Assembly (NCBI GenBank): GCA_006503475.1
Contig: RSEH01000124.1
Span: 62,001 to 126,000 of the forward strand
Direction of reading: 5' to 3'
From: Stentor roeselii
Lineage: Eukaryota > Ciliophora > Heterotrichea > Heterotrichida > Stentoridae
Length of the DNA stretch: 64,000 bases
Both the position numbers and the translations under genes were made by a program. Numbering within the stretch: the first letter of the stretch is position 1; each line of letters starts with the position of its first letter. Shown here one piece after another: positions 39,129 through 48,857 of the stretch. The notes beneath the pieces are model-generated. The model was not told the origin of the DNA, made no database searches, and saw nothing but the letters and a program-made list of their open reading frames with translations.

Positions 39129-40754
39129 TTTTATATTGTCTATATTTTGAATTATTTTAACACTTAGTATTCCTTTTTATTTTCTTCTAAATTAGAGAAT
39201 TAGTTTTCTTTATAGTAAATCGACCGGTTATTTAAAAATCTCTATTTTTGTTGTTTACATTTTTATTAAATATTATCTATATAAACCCTTATATAAACAT
39301 AATTTAATAGGATAATGAGTGATATTCCCTTCGAATTTAAAATCTAATCGAAAAACAAGAAGTTATTTTTAGTCGCAGAACTTGAGTCTATCATTATTTG
39401 ACATACCACAATAATTAAAAGGCCGAATATAAACAGTCTAGTAAAATTTATATGTCTTCTAGAGTCGGGGCCTTCAGTTATGCAATTGACTAAGTCTTAG
39501 CAACAGCGAAGGACCAAATTGCGAAGGTAATTTTTAACAATTAAAATAGATTCGAGTTGCTAAGTTCTAGAGAAGAATTTTTTCATGCACCTCATTGAAA
39601 AAACGTGGATCTGGGCATTAAGTCTTGCAAATAAAAATTGATTTTCTAGCTAAACTTCTCGATTTTAACTTCATTCAAAAGCAAATCCAGTTTAATTGGG
39701 ATCTGAAAGATCAGAAACCTCGATCTTTGAATAAGAAAAAGGTCAATATTTACCCTTAGATTTTATTTTGAATAGGGCATGATACTGGTGTTGATTACTG
39801 TGTTGATCTCTGAAAATTTTTTTAAATTTTACAATTCTAGGTTGTTCAAATTTAAAGTTTTTCCCTTCTGATAAATCATCGGAAAGCTTCAACGACGTGT
39901 TTTGATGACAGGGACTTGAATTCACCAGGTATAATAAAAGTTTCTAGGTAAAACTTACTATTCAGTCGTGATTTGTCATGTAGGAAAGTATTGAGAATGT
40001 TTATCTCGTTTCGCAGCTGATCTGATGACATACTTTGAATCTTGTAGATTAATTTTCAGCCTTTAACTCGATTACTAGAAATTCTTTGAATGTTAGTTAA
40101 ATAGTGTAAAATAAGCCTTTTTCACAAAAGTCTGTGGATTTGGGCTTCCTTAGAGTCGCTCTGATGACGATAACTAAGGAGCCATTGGTTATATTAAAAG
40201 TATAACCCTTTGGTAATATTCTATTCATACTCTTGTTATTTTTATGTTAAATCCTTGCTTCATGTAATGATGACTTGTTGTACTTCCGATATCTTTACAT
40301 CTTCTAATGTCTGCAGCTGCCGAAAGCTCTTCGAGTCAAGCTACTGTGAATAAACCGTACATTAAAACCCAGATGACATGGAAAAATCATAGCAATCTTA
40401 AGAAATAAAGTAATTTTAGCAATAGATGGTTTTGATGCAGAAGATAATGCAACATAGAAGTCTTTGTGGTACTCGGAGCAGAAGGATAGGCCTTGATTGT
40501 TCTTGTGGTGCTCAGAGTACTTATGAATAAGATTCTTCCACAATTGGCTTCGGTGATCAAGGATGATAGTGTCGAGTTTTGAAGTATTAGTATTTAAATT
40601 GTCTTAACTCGTGTAATGTTTAAGGGACTTGTATTTAATATGCAATACGTCCACCATAATTATGTGTGCTCAAATCGCTAGAAAAACCCCAAAATCATAT
40701 AATTATATAAATAAATTTGAATCTTCTACAAAATCTCCATTTATACTGTAATAA
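39129..40754. other. 1.6-kb gene-poor region with short ORF relics
   Basis: Only short minus-strand coding-like pieces are visible: 39743-39925 (basic, about 60 codons) and 40304-40594 (about 97 open codons, including SQLWKNLIHKYSEHHKNN). Neither has a convincing start/stop context or known family. The remainder is AT-rich and probably degenerated sequence. Confidence 0.35.
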
Positions 40755-41813
40755 ATGTCAAAAGAAAAAGTCTCAAACTACTGCATAGCTTGCGGTGTTG
40801 TAGTAAGCGAAGACCACATCGGTATAAAATGTGTTCAAAGACATGATATCTGCAGTAAGTGCAGTCCTCATTTCGTTTTAAACGTCTTCGAATCCCCCCA
40901 ATCTCTGATCCCAGTAAAGTGTCCTCAATGTGTCCAAGAAATCCCTTCGCTAGTCTTCGAGCGACAACTGACATCAGAGCAACTCGAGATTTACCAGCTC
41001 TACATCATCCAGCAAAAGATCTCAACTGACGAAAAGACTCAGAGCTGCCCTCATTGCAAGTACTTCGAAGTCTGGCTTAAGGAAAGTTCAGCGAATTTCT
41101 TCTATTGCAAAAATCCGAAGTGTTCTAAATTGACTTGCGCGATTTGCTTCCGAGACGTGCACTTACCTCGGACTGAAAAGCATTCGAACTACTCAGAACT
41201 AGAGGTTTTGATGATGCAAGAGCTTTACCTAGATGACAATGAAGACCAATATGAGGAGTCTTTATTAGCCAAAGAAGGTATTTACCATCATTTTAAGTGC
41301 ATCGAGCTTGCCGAGTTAAAATCTTCAATAGAAACCATTCTAGGCAAGGGAGCAATGAGAAGATGTCCTACTTGCAAACTTGCAGGAAGAAAAGACACTG
41401 CCTGCACTCACATGACTTGTCCAAAATGCGCAACTAAATGGTGTTATTTTTGTGGAAAAGATGAAAAAGTTCTTGTTGATGTTCAAAGTGGCCAAACCAT
41501 TTATACCCATAATGAAGGATGGCAATATTTTCCTCAAGCTTGCCCCATGTATTTCACTGAAATTGAAGAGTTTGATGACAGGTGGCCTCTAGATGAAGAG
41601 GAGTGCTTGGATAGGTTTCATGGAATTTTAACAAAAAAATTGGTTAAGGAAAAAATTCAGAGTGTCGGAATGGAAGAGTTTTCAAAAGTCTTGGAACAGT
41701 TTCCAGGGATTAAAAATTCGCTTCCTGAGTTTGAAGAGTTGGAAACTGATGATGTGAAGAATCCTTTTATTATCAAGATTTCCAGGGAAGAGTTTGAGAG
41801 AATGATTGAATAA
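40755..41813 (+). CDS. RBR-type (RING-IBR-RING) E3 ubiquitin ligase
   Basis: The 352-residue protein has a Cys-rich RING1-like start (CIACGVVV…CSKCSPHF…KCPQC), an IBR region (CPHCKYFEVW…FFYCKNPKCSKLTCAICFRD), and a RING2-like end (CPTCKLAGRKDTACTHMTCPKCATKWCYFCG). The Cys in DTACTHM aligns with the catalytic Cys of RBR ligases such as parkin. These enzymes form a ubiquitin thioester before transfer. The C-terminal about 90 residues are acidic and conserved in the neighbouring paralogue. Confidence 0.85.
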   Translation: MSKEKVSNYCIACGVVVSEDHIGIKCVQRHDICSKCSPHFVLNVFESPQSLIPVKCPQCVQEIPSLVFERQLTSEQLEIYQLYIIQQKISTDEKTQSCPHCKYFEVWLKESSANFFYCKNPKCSKLTCAICFRDVHLPRTEKHSNYSELEVLMMQELYLDDNEDQYEESLLAKEGIYHHFKCIELAELKSSIETILGKGAMRRCPTCKLAGRKDTACTHMTCPKCATKWCYFCGKDEKVLVDVQSGQTIYTHNEGWQYFPQACPMYFTEIEEFDDRWPLDEEECLDRFHGILTKKLVKEKIQSVGMEEFSKVLEQFPGIKNSLPEFEELETDDVKNPFIIKISREEFERMIE

Positions 41814-42404
41814 GTTTAGGAAGTTAGAGGATTTTTAATTTTTTTAGATGTTGTATCTTGAAACCTTTATTGAGATTATTATTAATTTGATAGATTTTTT
41901 ATTTTGATATGAGTAAATGAATTATAGTTTAACTTATCTTTAAGCTGCGGTACATAGACGATGGTATTGAAAAATTTTTAGGATTTATGTGGTTAGGACA
42001 TATTCAAAGCCCTGAATAAAGAATTAATTCTCATTAAATGATATGATAGGCTTACACCTGTTTTACAATATACTTTTATATTTCTTGCAAGAAATTTATT
42101 CTGCTTCTTTTTGAATTTTCGTAAGCGATGATCGTTTTGAAATATGTTCTTGTCAAAAGAGATGAAATTTACCTCTGTTACTGCTAGTTTTAACGAAATT
42201 TAACTTTCAAGATAAATCGATAAAATATTACCAGAGTAAATTCTCAATCCTTATCATTTTTTTAGAATGAATCATAAAATTTCTAGTTAGCTACTTTTAA
42301 AATATATATCAATTGTTTTTCAATATTTGATCATTTCCAATAGGCTATCTTCAAAAAATCATTTTGAAATTCATGTATAAACTATAAATTATAGAAAATT
42401 TAAG
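41814..42404. other. Intergenic between the two RBR paralogues
   Basis: 591 bp without ORF or repeat; very AT-rich. It should hold the promoter of the second copy, with TATA-like TATAAATTATAG just upstream of its ATG. Confidence 0.35.
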
Positions 42405-43208
42405 ATGTCTAGTAGTAATCCTATATTCTGTATGTCATGCTCTAAAATATTAGAAATCGATCATATAGGAATAAAATGTGTTCAAAATCATAACATCTGC
42501 TCAGGCTGTTCAAAATATTTTATCGAAACAATATTCGAAAATCCTCATTACTCAATTCCCGTGAAATGTCCAGATTGCAGCCAAGAAGTCCCATCTTTGA
42601 TTTTTGAGCGTCAACTAAAGCCTGAGCAACTAGAAATATACCAGCTTTACATAATCCAGAATAAAATTTCATCAGACGAAAAATTTCAATGCTGTCCTCA
42701 TTGCAAGTATTTCGAGATTTGGATGAAAGAAAGTTCAGCAAATTTCTTTTATTGCAAAAATCCTAAATGTAAAAAACTGACTTGTTCGGTCTGTATAAAG
42801 GATGTCCAACTACCTGAGACTGATAAACATCTTGATTACTTTGAATTGGAGTCTTTAATGTTAGAAGAATCTTTAGGAGATGATGATGAAGAGACTTATG
42901 AAGAGTCTTTAGCCAGGAGTGATGGAATTTTTTATCATTTTAAGTGTGGCTTAATGAAAGAGAAAAAAGAATCTATTGAAAAAATTATTGAAAAAGGTGC
43001 TAAAAGGAGATGCCCATCTTGCAAATTATCAGGTCGTAAAGATGATGCATGCACTCATATGACTTGTCCGAAATGCTCTACTGTATGGTGTTATTTTTGT
43101 GAGAAAGATGTAAAACAGTTAGGTAATGATGATATCTTTGAGCATAATAGTGATTGGGTATCTGACAGTAGTACTAATTGTCCTATGTACCTTACACAAA
43201 TTTCTTAG
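42405..43208 (+). CDS. RBR-type E3 paralogue, ended early by TAG
   Basis: This 267-residue copy aligns almost without gaps with the gene at 40755-41813 and keeps RING1, IBR and RING2, including CPSCKLSGRKDDACTHMTCPKC. The TAG at 43206-43208 falls where the paralogue has Glu (paralogue TEIEEFDDRW versus TQIS-stop-IDSRW). The conserved C-terminal domain therefore lies beyond the stop. The truncated product could still be an active ligase. The base composition is more AT-rich than in the first copy, in line with relaxed constraint. Confidence 0.8.
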   Translation: MSSSNPIFCMSCSKILEIDHIGIKCVQNHNICSGCSKYFIETIFENPHYSIPVKCPDCSQEVPSLIFERQLKPEQLEIYQLYIIQNKISSDEKFQCCPHCKYFEIWMKESSANFFYCKNPKCKKLTCSVCIKDVQLPETDKHLDYFELESLMLEESLGDDDEETYEESLARSDGIFYHFKCGLMKEKKESIEKIIEKGAKRRCPSCKLSGRKDDACTHMTCPKCSTVWCYFCEKDVKQLGNDDIFEHNSDWVSDSSTNCPMYLTQIS

Positions 43209-43430
43209 ATTGATTCTCGGTGGCCACTTGATGATGAGAAATGTCTTGATAGATTTCATAATATTTTAACAAAGAAATTATTGAAAAAGAAAATTGAGAA
43301 GATTGGTCTAGAGGAATATCAAAAAATACTTGAACAATTTCCAAATATTAAGAACACTGTTCCAACTTTAGATGAATTAGAAGACTATGATGTTAAAAAT
43401 CCATTTATTATTGATAATATAGAAGATTAA
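43206..43430 (+). pseudogene. Read-through tail of the RBR paralogue
   Basis: The same frame remains open for 73 codons after the TAG and matches the paralogue's C-terminus (RWPLDDEKCLDRFHNILTKK, DVKNPFII) to TAA at 43428-43430. No intron of 14-16 nt covers the TAG. It is either a recent nonsense mutation or a translated TAG. Confidence 0.7.
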
Positions 43431-43623
43431 TAAGATAAAGTAGTTTCTAATAAATTCTATTCTCAGTGTGTGGTCAACTTCAATTATTTGTTGTTAAAAT
43501 CATTCTCTTTCTATAATAATAACTCATTAAGAAAATAATCATCAACCAACTTATTTCATCCAAACCACATAAAAAAAATTCATAAAATCCCAATCATTAT
43601 TTCTATTAAAAATCATAAAATCG

Positions 43624-44718
43624 CTAATCAAGATATTGATTGAAACAATCAAAGAAACTAGTATTTTTCAATCGTTTCAACACATACATCAGGTAATTCG
43701 CCCTCAAGACACTAACTTTTGCAATTAGTTCTAAAGCTAATTCAGCCTGCTCAATGATAATCCTCCAACTATTTTCATCAACTTTATTAATTTTAATTTT
43801 TTCCGCAGTTTTTTTAAGCTCTTCCTTGAAAAGCGATTTACATTTACAATATAAGACATCCTTAATCAAATAACAAAGCACAACAAATTTTGCATAAAAA
43901 AAAGCGAAATAAATTTGATGAGATTCAAAATACTCTAAAAGCATTTCAAGTCCCTTAAAAATTTTCCCCAAATAATTCTTGACCAGTGCACATTCAGTCA
44001 TTTTTTTAATCCCAGAACGAAGACCAGGCTTTACCTGCAAAGCCATTTTAAGAATTTCCACCTCATCTTCCCCAAGTCCCTGAAAATCAACTTTCATATT
44101 AATATTTCTTATGAGTTCATCTAAAGTATTAGCAGTGAAAGGATGTCTTCCCAAAAGAATCTCATAAAAAATAACTCCAATCGCCCAAATATCCACTTTC
44201 GAGTTATATCTAACACCACTAAACATTTCAGGAGCCATATAAAAAGGAGTTCCACAAAGAGTCAAATCACTTTTATCAGGTTTTCTTGAAATCCCGAAAT
44301 CCGCTAGTTTTACGATTCCTTCATTTAGAAGAAAATTACTTGTTTTCAGATCTCTGTGAATTATTTTAAATGAATGTAAATCGTAAACAGCTCGAATAAT
44401 GTCAACAATTAATGAAATTTTATGTGAAAAGGGAATTTTTCTATTGTTTTCTAGATAGTCTGTCAAGTTTCCATCTTTACAGTATTCGAGAACTATGTGA
44501 AAATTTTCTGTTTCTTCTATTGATTCTGTTAGGTTTATGATGTTTTGACTGCCTTTGAGACTTTGAAGAGATTTTAATTCTCTTGTTATTATTTTAGAAG
44601 ATTTGCGTTTTTTAAGAGTTTTGATTGCGAAATATTTTCGAGATGAGGTGTGAATGTAAAGGGATACTGTGCTTGATGATCCAGTGCCGAGTAACTTGAC
44701 ATATGAGTATTTTTCCAT
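43624..44718 (-). CDS. Serine/threonine protein kinase (ULK/NEK-like)
   Basis: The 364-residue protein has an N-terminal kinase domain: LGTGSSSTVSLYIH (glycine loop), FAIKTL (Lys), HRDLKTSNFLL (catalytic loop), LADFGISR and LCGTPFYMAPE (activation segment), VDIWAIGVIFYEILLGRHPF. The last about 130 residues are a helical tail without known domain (LEYFESHQIYFAFFYAKF…), in the position of the EAT/MIT-like tail of ULK kinases. Subfamily assignment is tentative. Confidence 0.88.
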   Translation of the reverse strand: MEKYSYVKLLGTGSSSTVSLYIHTSSRKYFAIKTLKKRKSSKIITRELKSLQSLKGSQNIINLTESIEETENFHIVLEYCKDGNLTDYLENNRKIPFSHKISLIVDIIRAVYDLHSFKIIHRDLKTSNFLLNEGIVKLADFGISRKPDKSDLTLCGTPFYMAPEMFSGVRYNSKVDIWAIGVIFYEILLGRHPFTANTLDELIRNINMKVDFQGLGEDEVEILKMALQVKPGLRSGIKKMTECALVKNYLGKIFKGLEMLLEYFESHQIYFAFFYAKFVVLCYLIKDVLYCKCKSLFKEELKKTAEKIKINKVDENSWRIIIEQAELALELIAKVSVLRANYLMYVLKRLKNTSFFDCFNQYLD

Positions 44719-45159
44719 TGTTTGGATTTATAAAGAGTTAAAGAATTTTTTAATTTATTGTAGACACATAGGTTTAGTGTTTTAAGGGTTTTATTCTATA
44801 AGGATTTGAAATAGTTTAATTGAGTTGGTATAGTTTTTTGGATTCTTTCCTTTAAAATAAATTATTTGGTACAAAAGAGGAATTTTATTTGGAATTCTAC
44901 ATTTTAATTATTTTATATAATGTAATTGTGGAAATTTCTACAAATTTTAAAAGAATATATTTAACCATATAGCACTTCTTTTATACTTTTACATAATTAA
45001 TAAAGGTTTAAATACTCTAAGTGATTTGAATCAAAGTATTATGTTGAATTGTATTAATTTATAAAAGTTTAAAAAATGATGAATCACTAAAATAATCCCT
45101 TAATAAATAAAAATCAATAATCTAAAAAAATCATCCAAATCTAAACCAATCTAATCAAC
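44719..45159. other. Intergenic, no feature seen
   Basis: 441 bp, very AT-rich, no ORF. It contains the promoter of the kinase gene at its right-hand gene side and the 3' end of the pepsin-like gene. Confidence 0.3.
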
Positions 45160-46365
45160 CTAATCAATCCTAAAATAATAAACCCCACCTTCTCTTTTCC
45201 CTAAAATCCAAACTCCAACAGCAATCAACCCAAAGCACCCGACATAAATCCCATCTTGAAACACAGTATAAAACTGATTAAACTCATAATTTTCCCTATA
45301 AGCAGGTGCAAGTTGAATAACCCTATCTTTCACATTAAACACTGAATAATATTCCCTAAAAAACGGTTGTCCAAGTAGCCAAATATTTCGATACCCAAAC
45401 ACCATCAACAAGCAGTAGTCATCTTGAAAGTAAATATAATTCTCCGCATGAACAACATAAGCCGTTCCATTAACAACAAAGCTCAAGTCAGGGAATTTAG
45501 CATATTTCCCAATTTCACAATCACAATAAATCAATTCATCATTCTCATAACACCCACTTAACTTTTCATAGACTTCATCTCTAAAACTATCATAATTTTC
45601 CAAAGGCATAACAAGAAAAGAATACCCGATTTCAAAGTAAACATTTGAAATTGATATATTTTTTATTTCCTTTCCAATTGAAAACCCTTCGATTGACCCC
45701 ATCCAGAAGTACTCGTCAATGATTTGAATGAAACTTGGGTCTTGTCCATTGCTGTAATTGTTGAAACTGTATTCGCCGAGAGTGAAAGTGTCTTGAATGC
45801 AGTTCCTGACATCTGCGTTGGTTAAATAAAGAGAAAAAACAGGTTCTTCAATCCAGTCATCATCATAAAGCAGTTGAACGAAACTTTTGCCGTTGTTTAA
45901 GCTAAGACCCAGTCCACCGTCGGCGATCATGTCTTCGAAGCCGTGGTCTTGAAAGGCTAGGAAAAATTCTTGATCTTCGACGGTAAGGTCGCCTATTTTC
46001 ACCTCGTCGGATACGAATTCGCCTGAAACTTCTCCGTAGAAGAAAGACTCGGTTGAATATCTCTCTGATGACTTGAATGAAGCACTTAGAGAACTCTCGA
46101 ACCTGTTTTTTGACCAGTGACATCCGCTGCTTGATGATGGCACCCATGTGAAGTTTGGGATTAGGAATATTGAGAGTTTTAAAGGCTGCGGAGGATTTCC
46201 GAAACCGAATTCTAGACTGTATTCTATGTTGTTGTAGTTACAAATGCTAATAGGAGCAAGCGAAATTATATTTAACTTCTTAGTTTGTCTTGATATTGCT
46301 GACTTATCTAGTGAAAACTGATAAGATAAGACTGTATAGCTAATCAAAAACAGAAATTGAATCAT
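45160..46365 (-). CDS. Pepsin-like (A1) membrane protein, catalytic Asp residues lost
   Basis: The 401-residue protein has the A1 aspartyl-protease fold: N-terminal signal peptide (MIQFLFLISYTVLSYQF), FGFGNPPQPLKL, then WVPSSSSGCHW, the late motif LGQPFFREYYSVFNVKD, and a C-terminal membrane helix (GIYVGCFGLIAVGVWIL) with a short tail. Where active enzymes have DTGS, this copy reads LIPN, and the second DTG site reads EIGY. It should be proteolytically dead, possibly a binding protein. It is the most downstream of four related genes. Confidence 0.85.
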   Translation of the reverse strand: MIQFLFLISYTVLSYQFSLDKSAISRQTKKLNIISLAPISICNYNNIEYSLEFGFGNPPQPLKLSIFLIPNFTWVPSSSSGCHWSKNRFESSLSASFKSSERYSTESFFYGEVSGEFVSDEVKIGDLTVEDQEFFLAFQDHGFEDMIADGGLGLSLNNGKSFVQLLYDDDWIEEPVFSLYLTNADVRNCIQDTFTLGEYSFNNYSNGQDPSFIQIIDEYFWMGSIEGFSIGKEIKNISISNVYFEIGYSFLVMPLENYDSFRDEVYEKLSGCYENDELIYCDCEIGKYAKFPDLSFVVNGTAYVVHAENYIYFQDDYCLLMVFGYRNIWLLGQPFFREYYSVFNVKDRVIQLAPAYRENYEFNQFYTVFQDGIYVGCFGLIAVGVWILGKREGGVYYFRID

Positions 46366-46438
46366 TTTTGTTTTATACTAATCTAATGAAAATAAAACCA
46401 ACATCAACCAATAACATCCAGTAATCAAGTTTGAATAT

Positions 46439-47635
46439 CTAATTAAACCTAATATAATCACCTTCCTGCCTTCTTCTTAAAATTCCAGCACCTAAAGCGA
46501 TCAAAGCAACACATCCAGCATAAATCCCGGCAGCAGATACTTGATAAAAATTATTAAAACCCTCAATTTCCCGATAAGCAGGAGCAACTAGAATATTCCG
46601 ATCCTTAACATTAAACACTGAATAATATTCTCTAAAAAACGGTTGTCCAGCAAGCCAAATATCCTTATACCCTAAAACAAGTAAATAGCAGTACTCAGTA
46701 TCATAAAAAATATAATTTTCTGCATGAATCACGTACTCATTTCCATCAATTTTAAATTTCAAGTCAGGAAACTGTGAATATTTCCCAAATTCACATTTAC
46801 AAATAGCGAGATCAGTCGTATCACAACCCTTAACATTTTGATTGATTTCTGCAATAAAAGCCTTGTAATTTTCATCAGGGAGTATATTGAATAAAAACCC
46901 AACTTCAAAGTAAATCCATGAATCCAACCCTGATGTTTTCTTCTCTCCAATTGAAAACTCTTCTATTTTACTTAACCAGAATGACTCATGAAAGACTTTG
47001 ATAAGATTCGGGGTGTTTCCATTTGAATAATAATTGAAATCAGATTCACCAACAGTAAAAGTGTCAGTAAGACTATTAAAAACATCAGAATTCGTCAAAA
47101 AGAAAGAAAAGACTGGTTCACTGATGACCTGTTGTTCAAAAAGTCTTTCAATAAAATTCACTTTTGGACTCAGATTAAGTCCGAAGCCGCCGTCACTCAG
47201 CATGTCTGTCAGTTGTTTATCTGAATCAACTAGTAAAAATCTCTCGTTTTCTAATGTTAAGTCACCGATTGTGATAGTGTCAGTCACATACTCGCCGGTC
47301 ACGGATCCGATCAGGTATTGATGGGTTGAAAAGTTTCCTGATGGAATGAATGAAGAACTCCAAGTGCTTTCAAATCTTTTTTCTGAATCGTGACAGTCAC
47401 ATCCTGTCGATGGCACCCAGGTGATGTTTGAGAGAAGGCTCGTTGTTAGGCTTAGTGTTTGTGCAGGGGTTCCGAATCCGATATCGATGCTGTATTCTAT
47501 GTTGAACATGTTCGTTATGTCAATCGAGGCCAGTGATAGTATCTTCAACTTCGAATTAGATTTCCAGACCTGGGACTTTTTTAAAGGAAATTTGTAGCTC
47601 AAGACTGTAGAGATAAACATCAAAAGGTAAATCAT
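46439..47635 (-). CDS. Pepsin-like (A1) membrane protein, catalytic Asp residues lost
   Basis: This 398-residue paralogue of the neighbouring gene has a signal peptide, IGFGTPAQTLSL, WVPSTGCDCH, LAGQPFFREYYSVFNVKD and a C-terminal membrane helix. First site: SLLSNITW instead of DTGSxxxW; second site: FEVGFLF instead of DTGTS. Both Asp are absent. It lies 73 bp upstream of the 45160 gene on the same strand, so the pair arose by tandem duplication. Confidence 0.85.
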   Translation of the reverse strand: MIYLLMFISTVLSYKFPLKKSQVWKSNSKLKILSLASIDITNMFNIEYSIDIGFGTPAQTLSLTTSLLSNITWVPSTGCDCHDSEKRFESTWSSSFIPSGNFSTHQYLIGSVTGEYVTDTITIGDLTLENERFLLVDSDKQLTDMLSDGGFGLNLSPKVNFIERLFEQQVISEPVFSFFLTNSDVFNSLTDTFTVGESDFNYYSNGNTPNLIKVFHESFWLSKIEEFSIGEKKTSGLDSWIYFEVGFLFNILPDENYKAFIAEINQNVKGCDTTDLAICKCEFGKYSQFPDLKFKIDGNEYVIHAENYIFYDTEYCYLLVLGYKDIWLAGQPFFREYYSVFNVKDRNILVAPAYREIEGFNNFYQVSAAGIYAGCVALIALGAGILRRRQEGDYIRFN

Positions 47636-47874
47636 TTTTATAGTTGAATTAATTTGTGAAACAAAACCGAGTGTTTAATAAATTGATATAATTAAGCGAT
47701 AGTTTTGTTTAAACACCAAAATCGAGAATATTTTATATCAGTTTAAATGATCTAACTTTACCTATATTAACCCTAGACTAGTTAATTGAATGGCGCATTT
47801 CTAAAATCGATGAAAGACTAAAATGCAGCACTCCACTTCCCTCTCAAGAAAAAACCCTTATGCACCCAAACCAC

Positions 47875-48339
47875 TCAAACAAATAAATATTCTAATTTAA
47901 ACGCAGTACCTCTGAGTGTTGGATTAGAATTCTCAAATTTCTTTAACAGAATGTCTAACTCAACCTCAAGTTTTCGAGGACATCTTCGCTTCGTGACTGA
48001 TAATTTCTTAAAATTTTGCTTCCTTCTCACAATCTGAAAAGTTATTGGAAGATGAAAGGATTTGTGGCTCAGTTTTTTTTTGTCTTTTGCTCTTGTGAAA
48101 TTAGTCGGGGCGCTTCTTTTAAAAGGGATTTTTTCTGAAAAATCATTAATTTCATCAGATTCTTCATCTTTTGAAAAAAGTATCGGCTTTCTTCGAGTGA
48201 TAGGATTAGATGGGTCAAAATTAATGTCTTCTTCATCACTTTCGAGAAGATCTTGACGCAGATCGTGGAGTTCTATTGGCTTTTTGTCTTCGGGTTGATG
48301 GACTATCGTTTCTTGTTCATCTTGCGGGACCTGGCTCAT
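47875..48339 (-). CDS. Unknown 154-aa charged protein
   Basis: It has an acidic N-terminal half (SDEEDINFDPSNP) and basic C-terminal half (KKLSHKSFHLP, KRRCPRKLEVELDILLKKF). It is likely disordered and could bind nucleic acid or act as regulator. No family is recognised. Confidence 0.55.
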   Translation of the reverse strand: MSQVPQDEQETIVHQPEDKKPIELHDLRQDLLESDEEDINFDPSNPITRRKPILFSKDEESDEINDFSEKIPFKRSAPTNFTRAKDKKKLSHKSFHLPITFQIVRRKQNFKKLSVTKRRCPRKLEVELDILLKKFENSNPTLRGTAFKLEYLFV

Positions 48340-48857
48340 TTCGAATTTTTTATTAATGGTGGCCTGGGATGAATAAATATTCTATATATAAGCATTCTGA
48401 TAGTTATTGATTGGCTTGAGGGTTTTGGGGTTTTTTAGGTTTTAAGTAAGTTTAAATGAATTAATTCATTATGTTGATTTGAAGGTGAGGTTTAAGGATA
48501 TTTTCTTGGAGAGGATATTTAGGATTGGTGATTCTACATTATTTTGTACTTTTATTTATAAATTTGGTTGGAATTACTAGATTGTACAATAGATCTGTAA
48601 TGTTTAATTATTAAGTTCTGAAGATGTTCATAATATTAATAGTTTCTTTGTTCTTTCAAATTATTTGGTTTTATACACTTCATGGTTGCCTTAAACTATT
48701 GAAAACGATTCTTTACTTTATTAATTCAAAAGAATTGTAATTATCATATAAACATATTTGAGAAGATCTTTAGAATAAACTAGTTCAACATAAGAAAGTA
48801 TTAATACAACTATAAAATATCACTTATACTTGTAATAAAACCTTTGACTTAATCACC
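48340..48857. promoter_or_regulatory. Divergent intergenic region, 518 bp
   Basis: It separates two divergent start codons and is AT-rich. A TATA-like tract (actataaaatatc) lies at about 48810. No ORF. Confidence 0.3.

Noticed and set aside
43190-43208. An intron covering the TAG in the RBR paralogue (GTACCTT…CTTAG)
   Set aside because: The only GT…AG option is 22 nt, breaks the conserved alignment with the paralogue, and would change frame.
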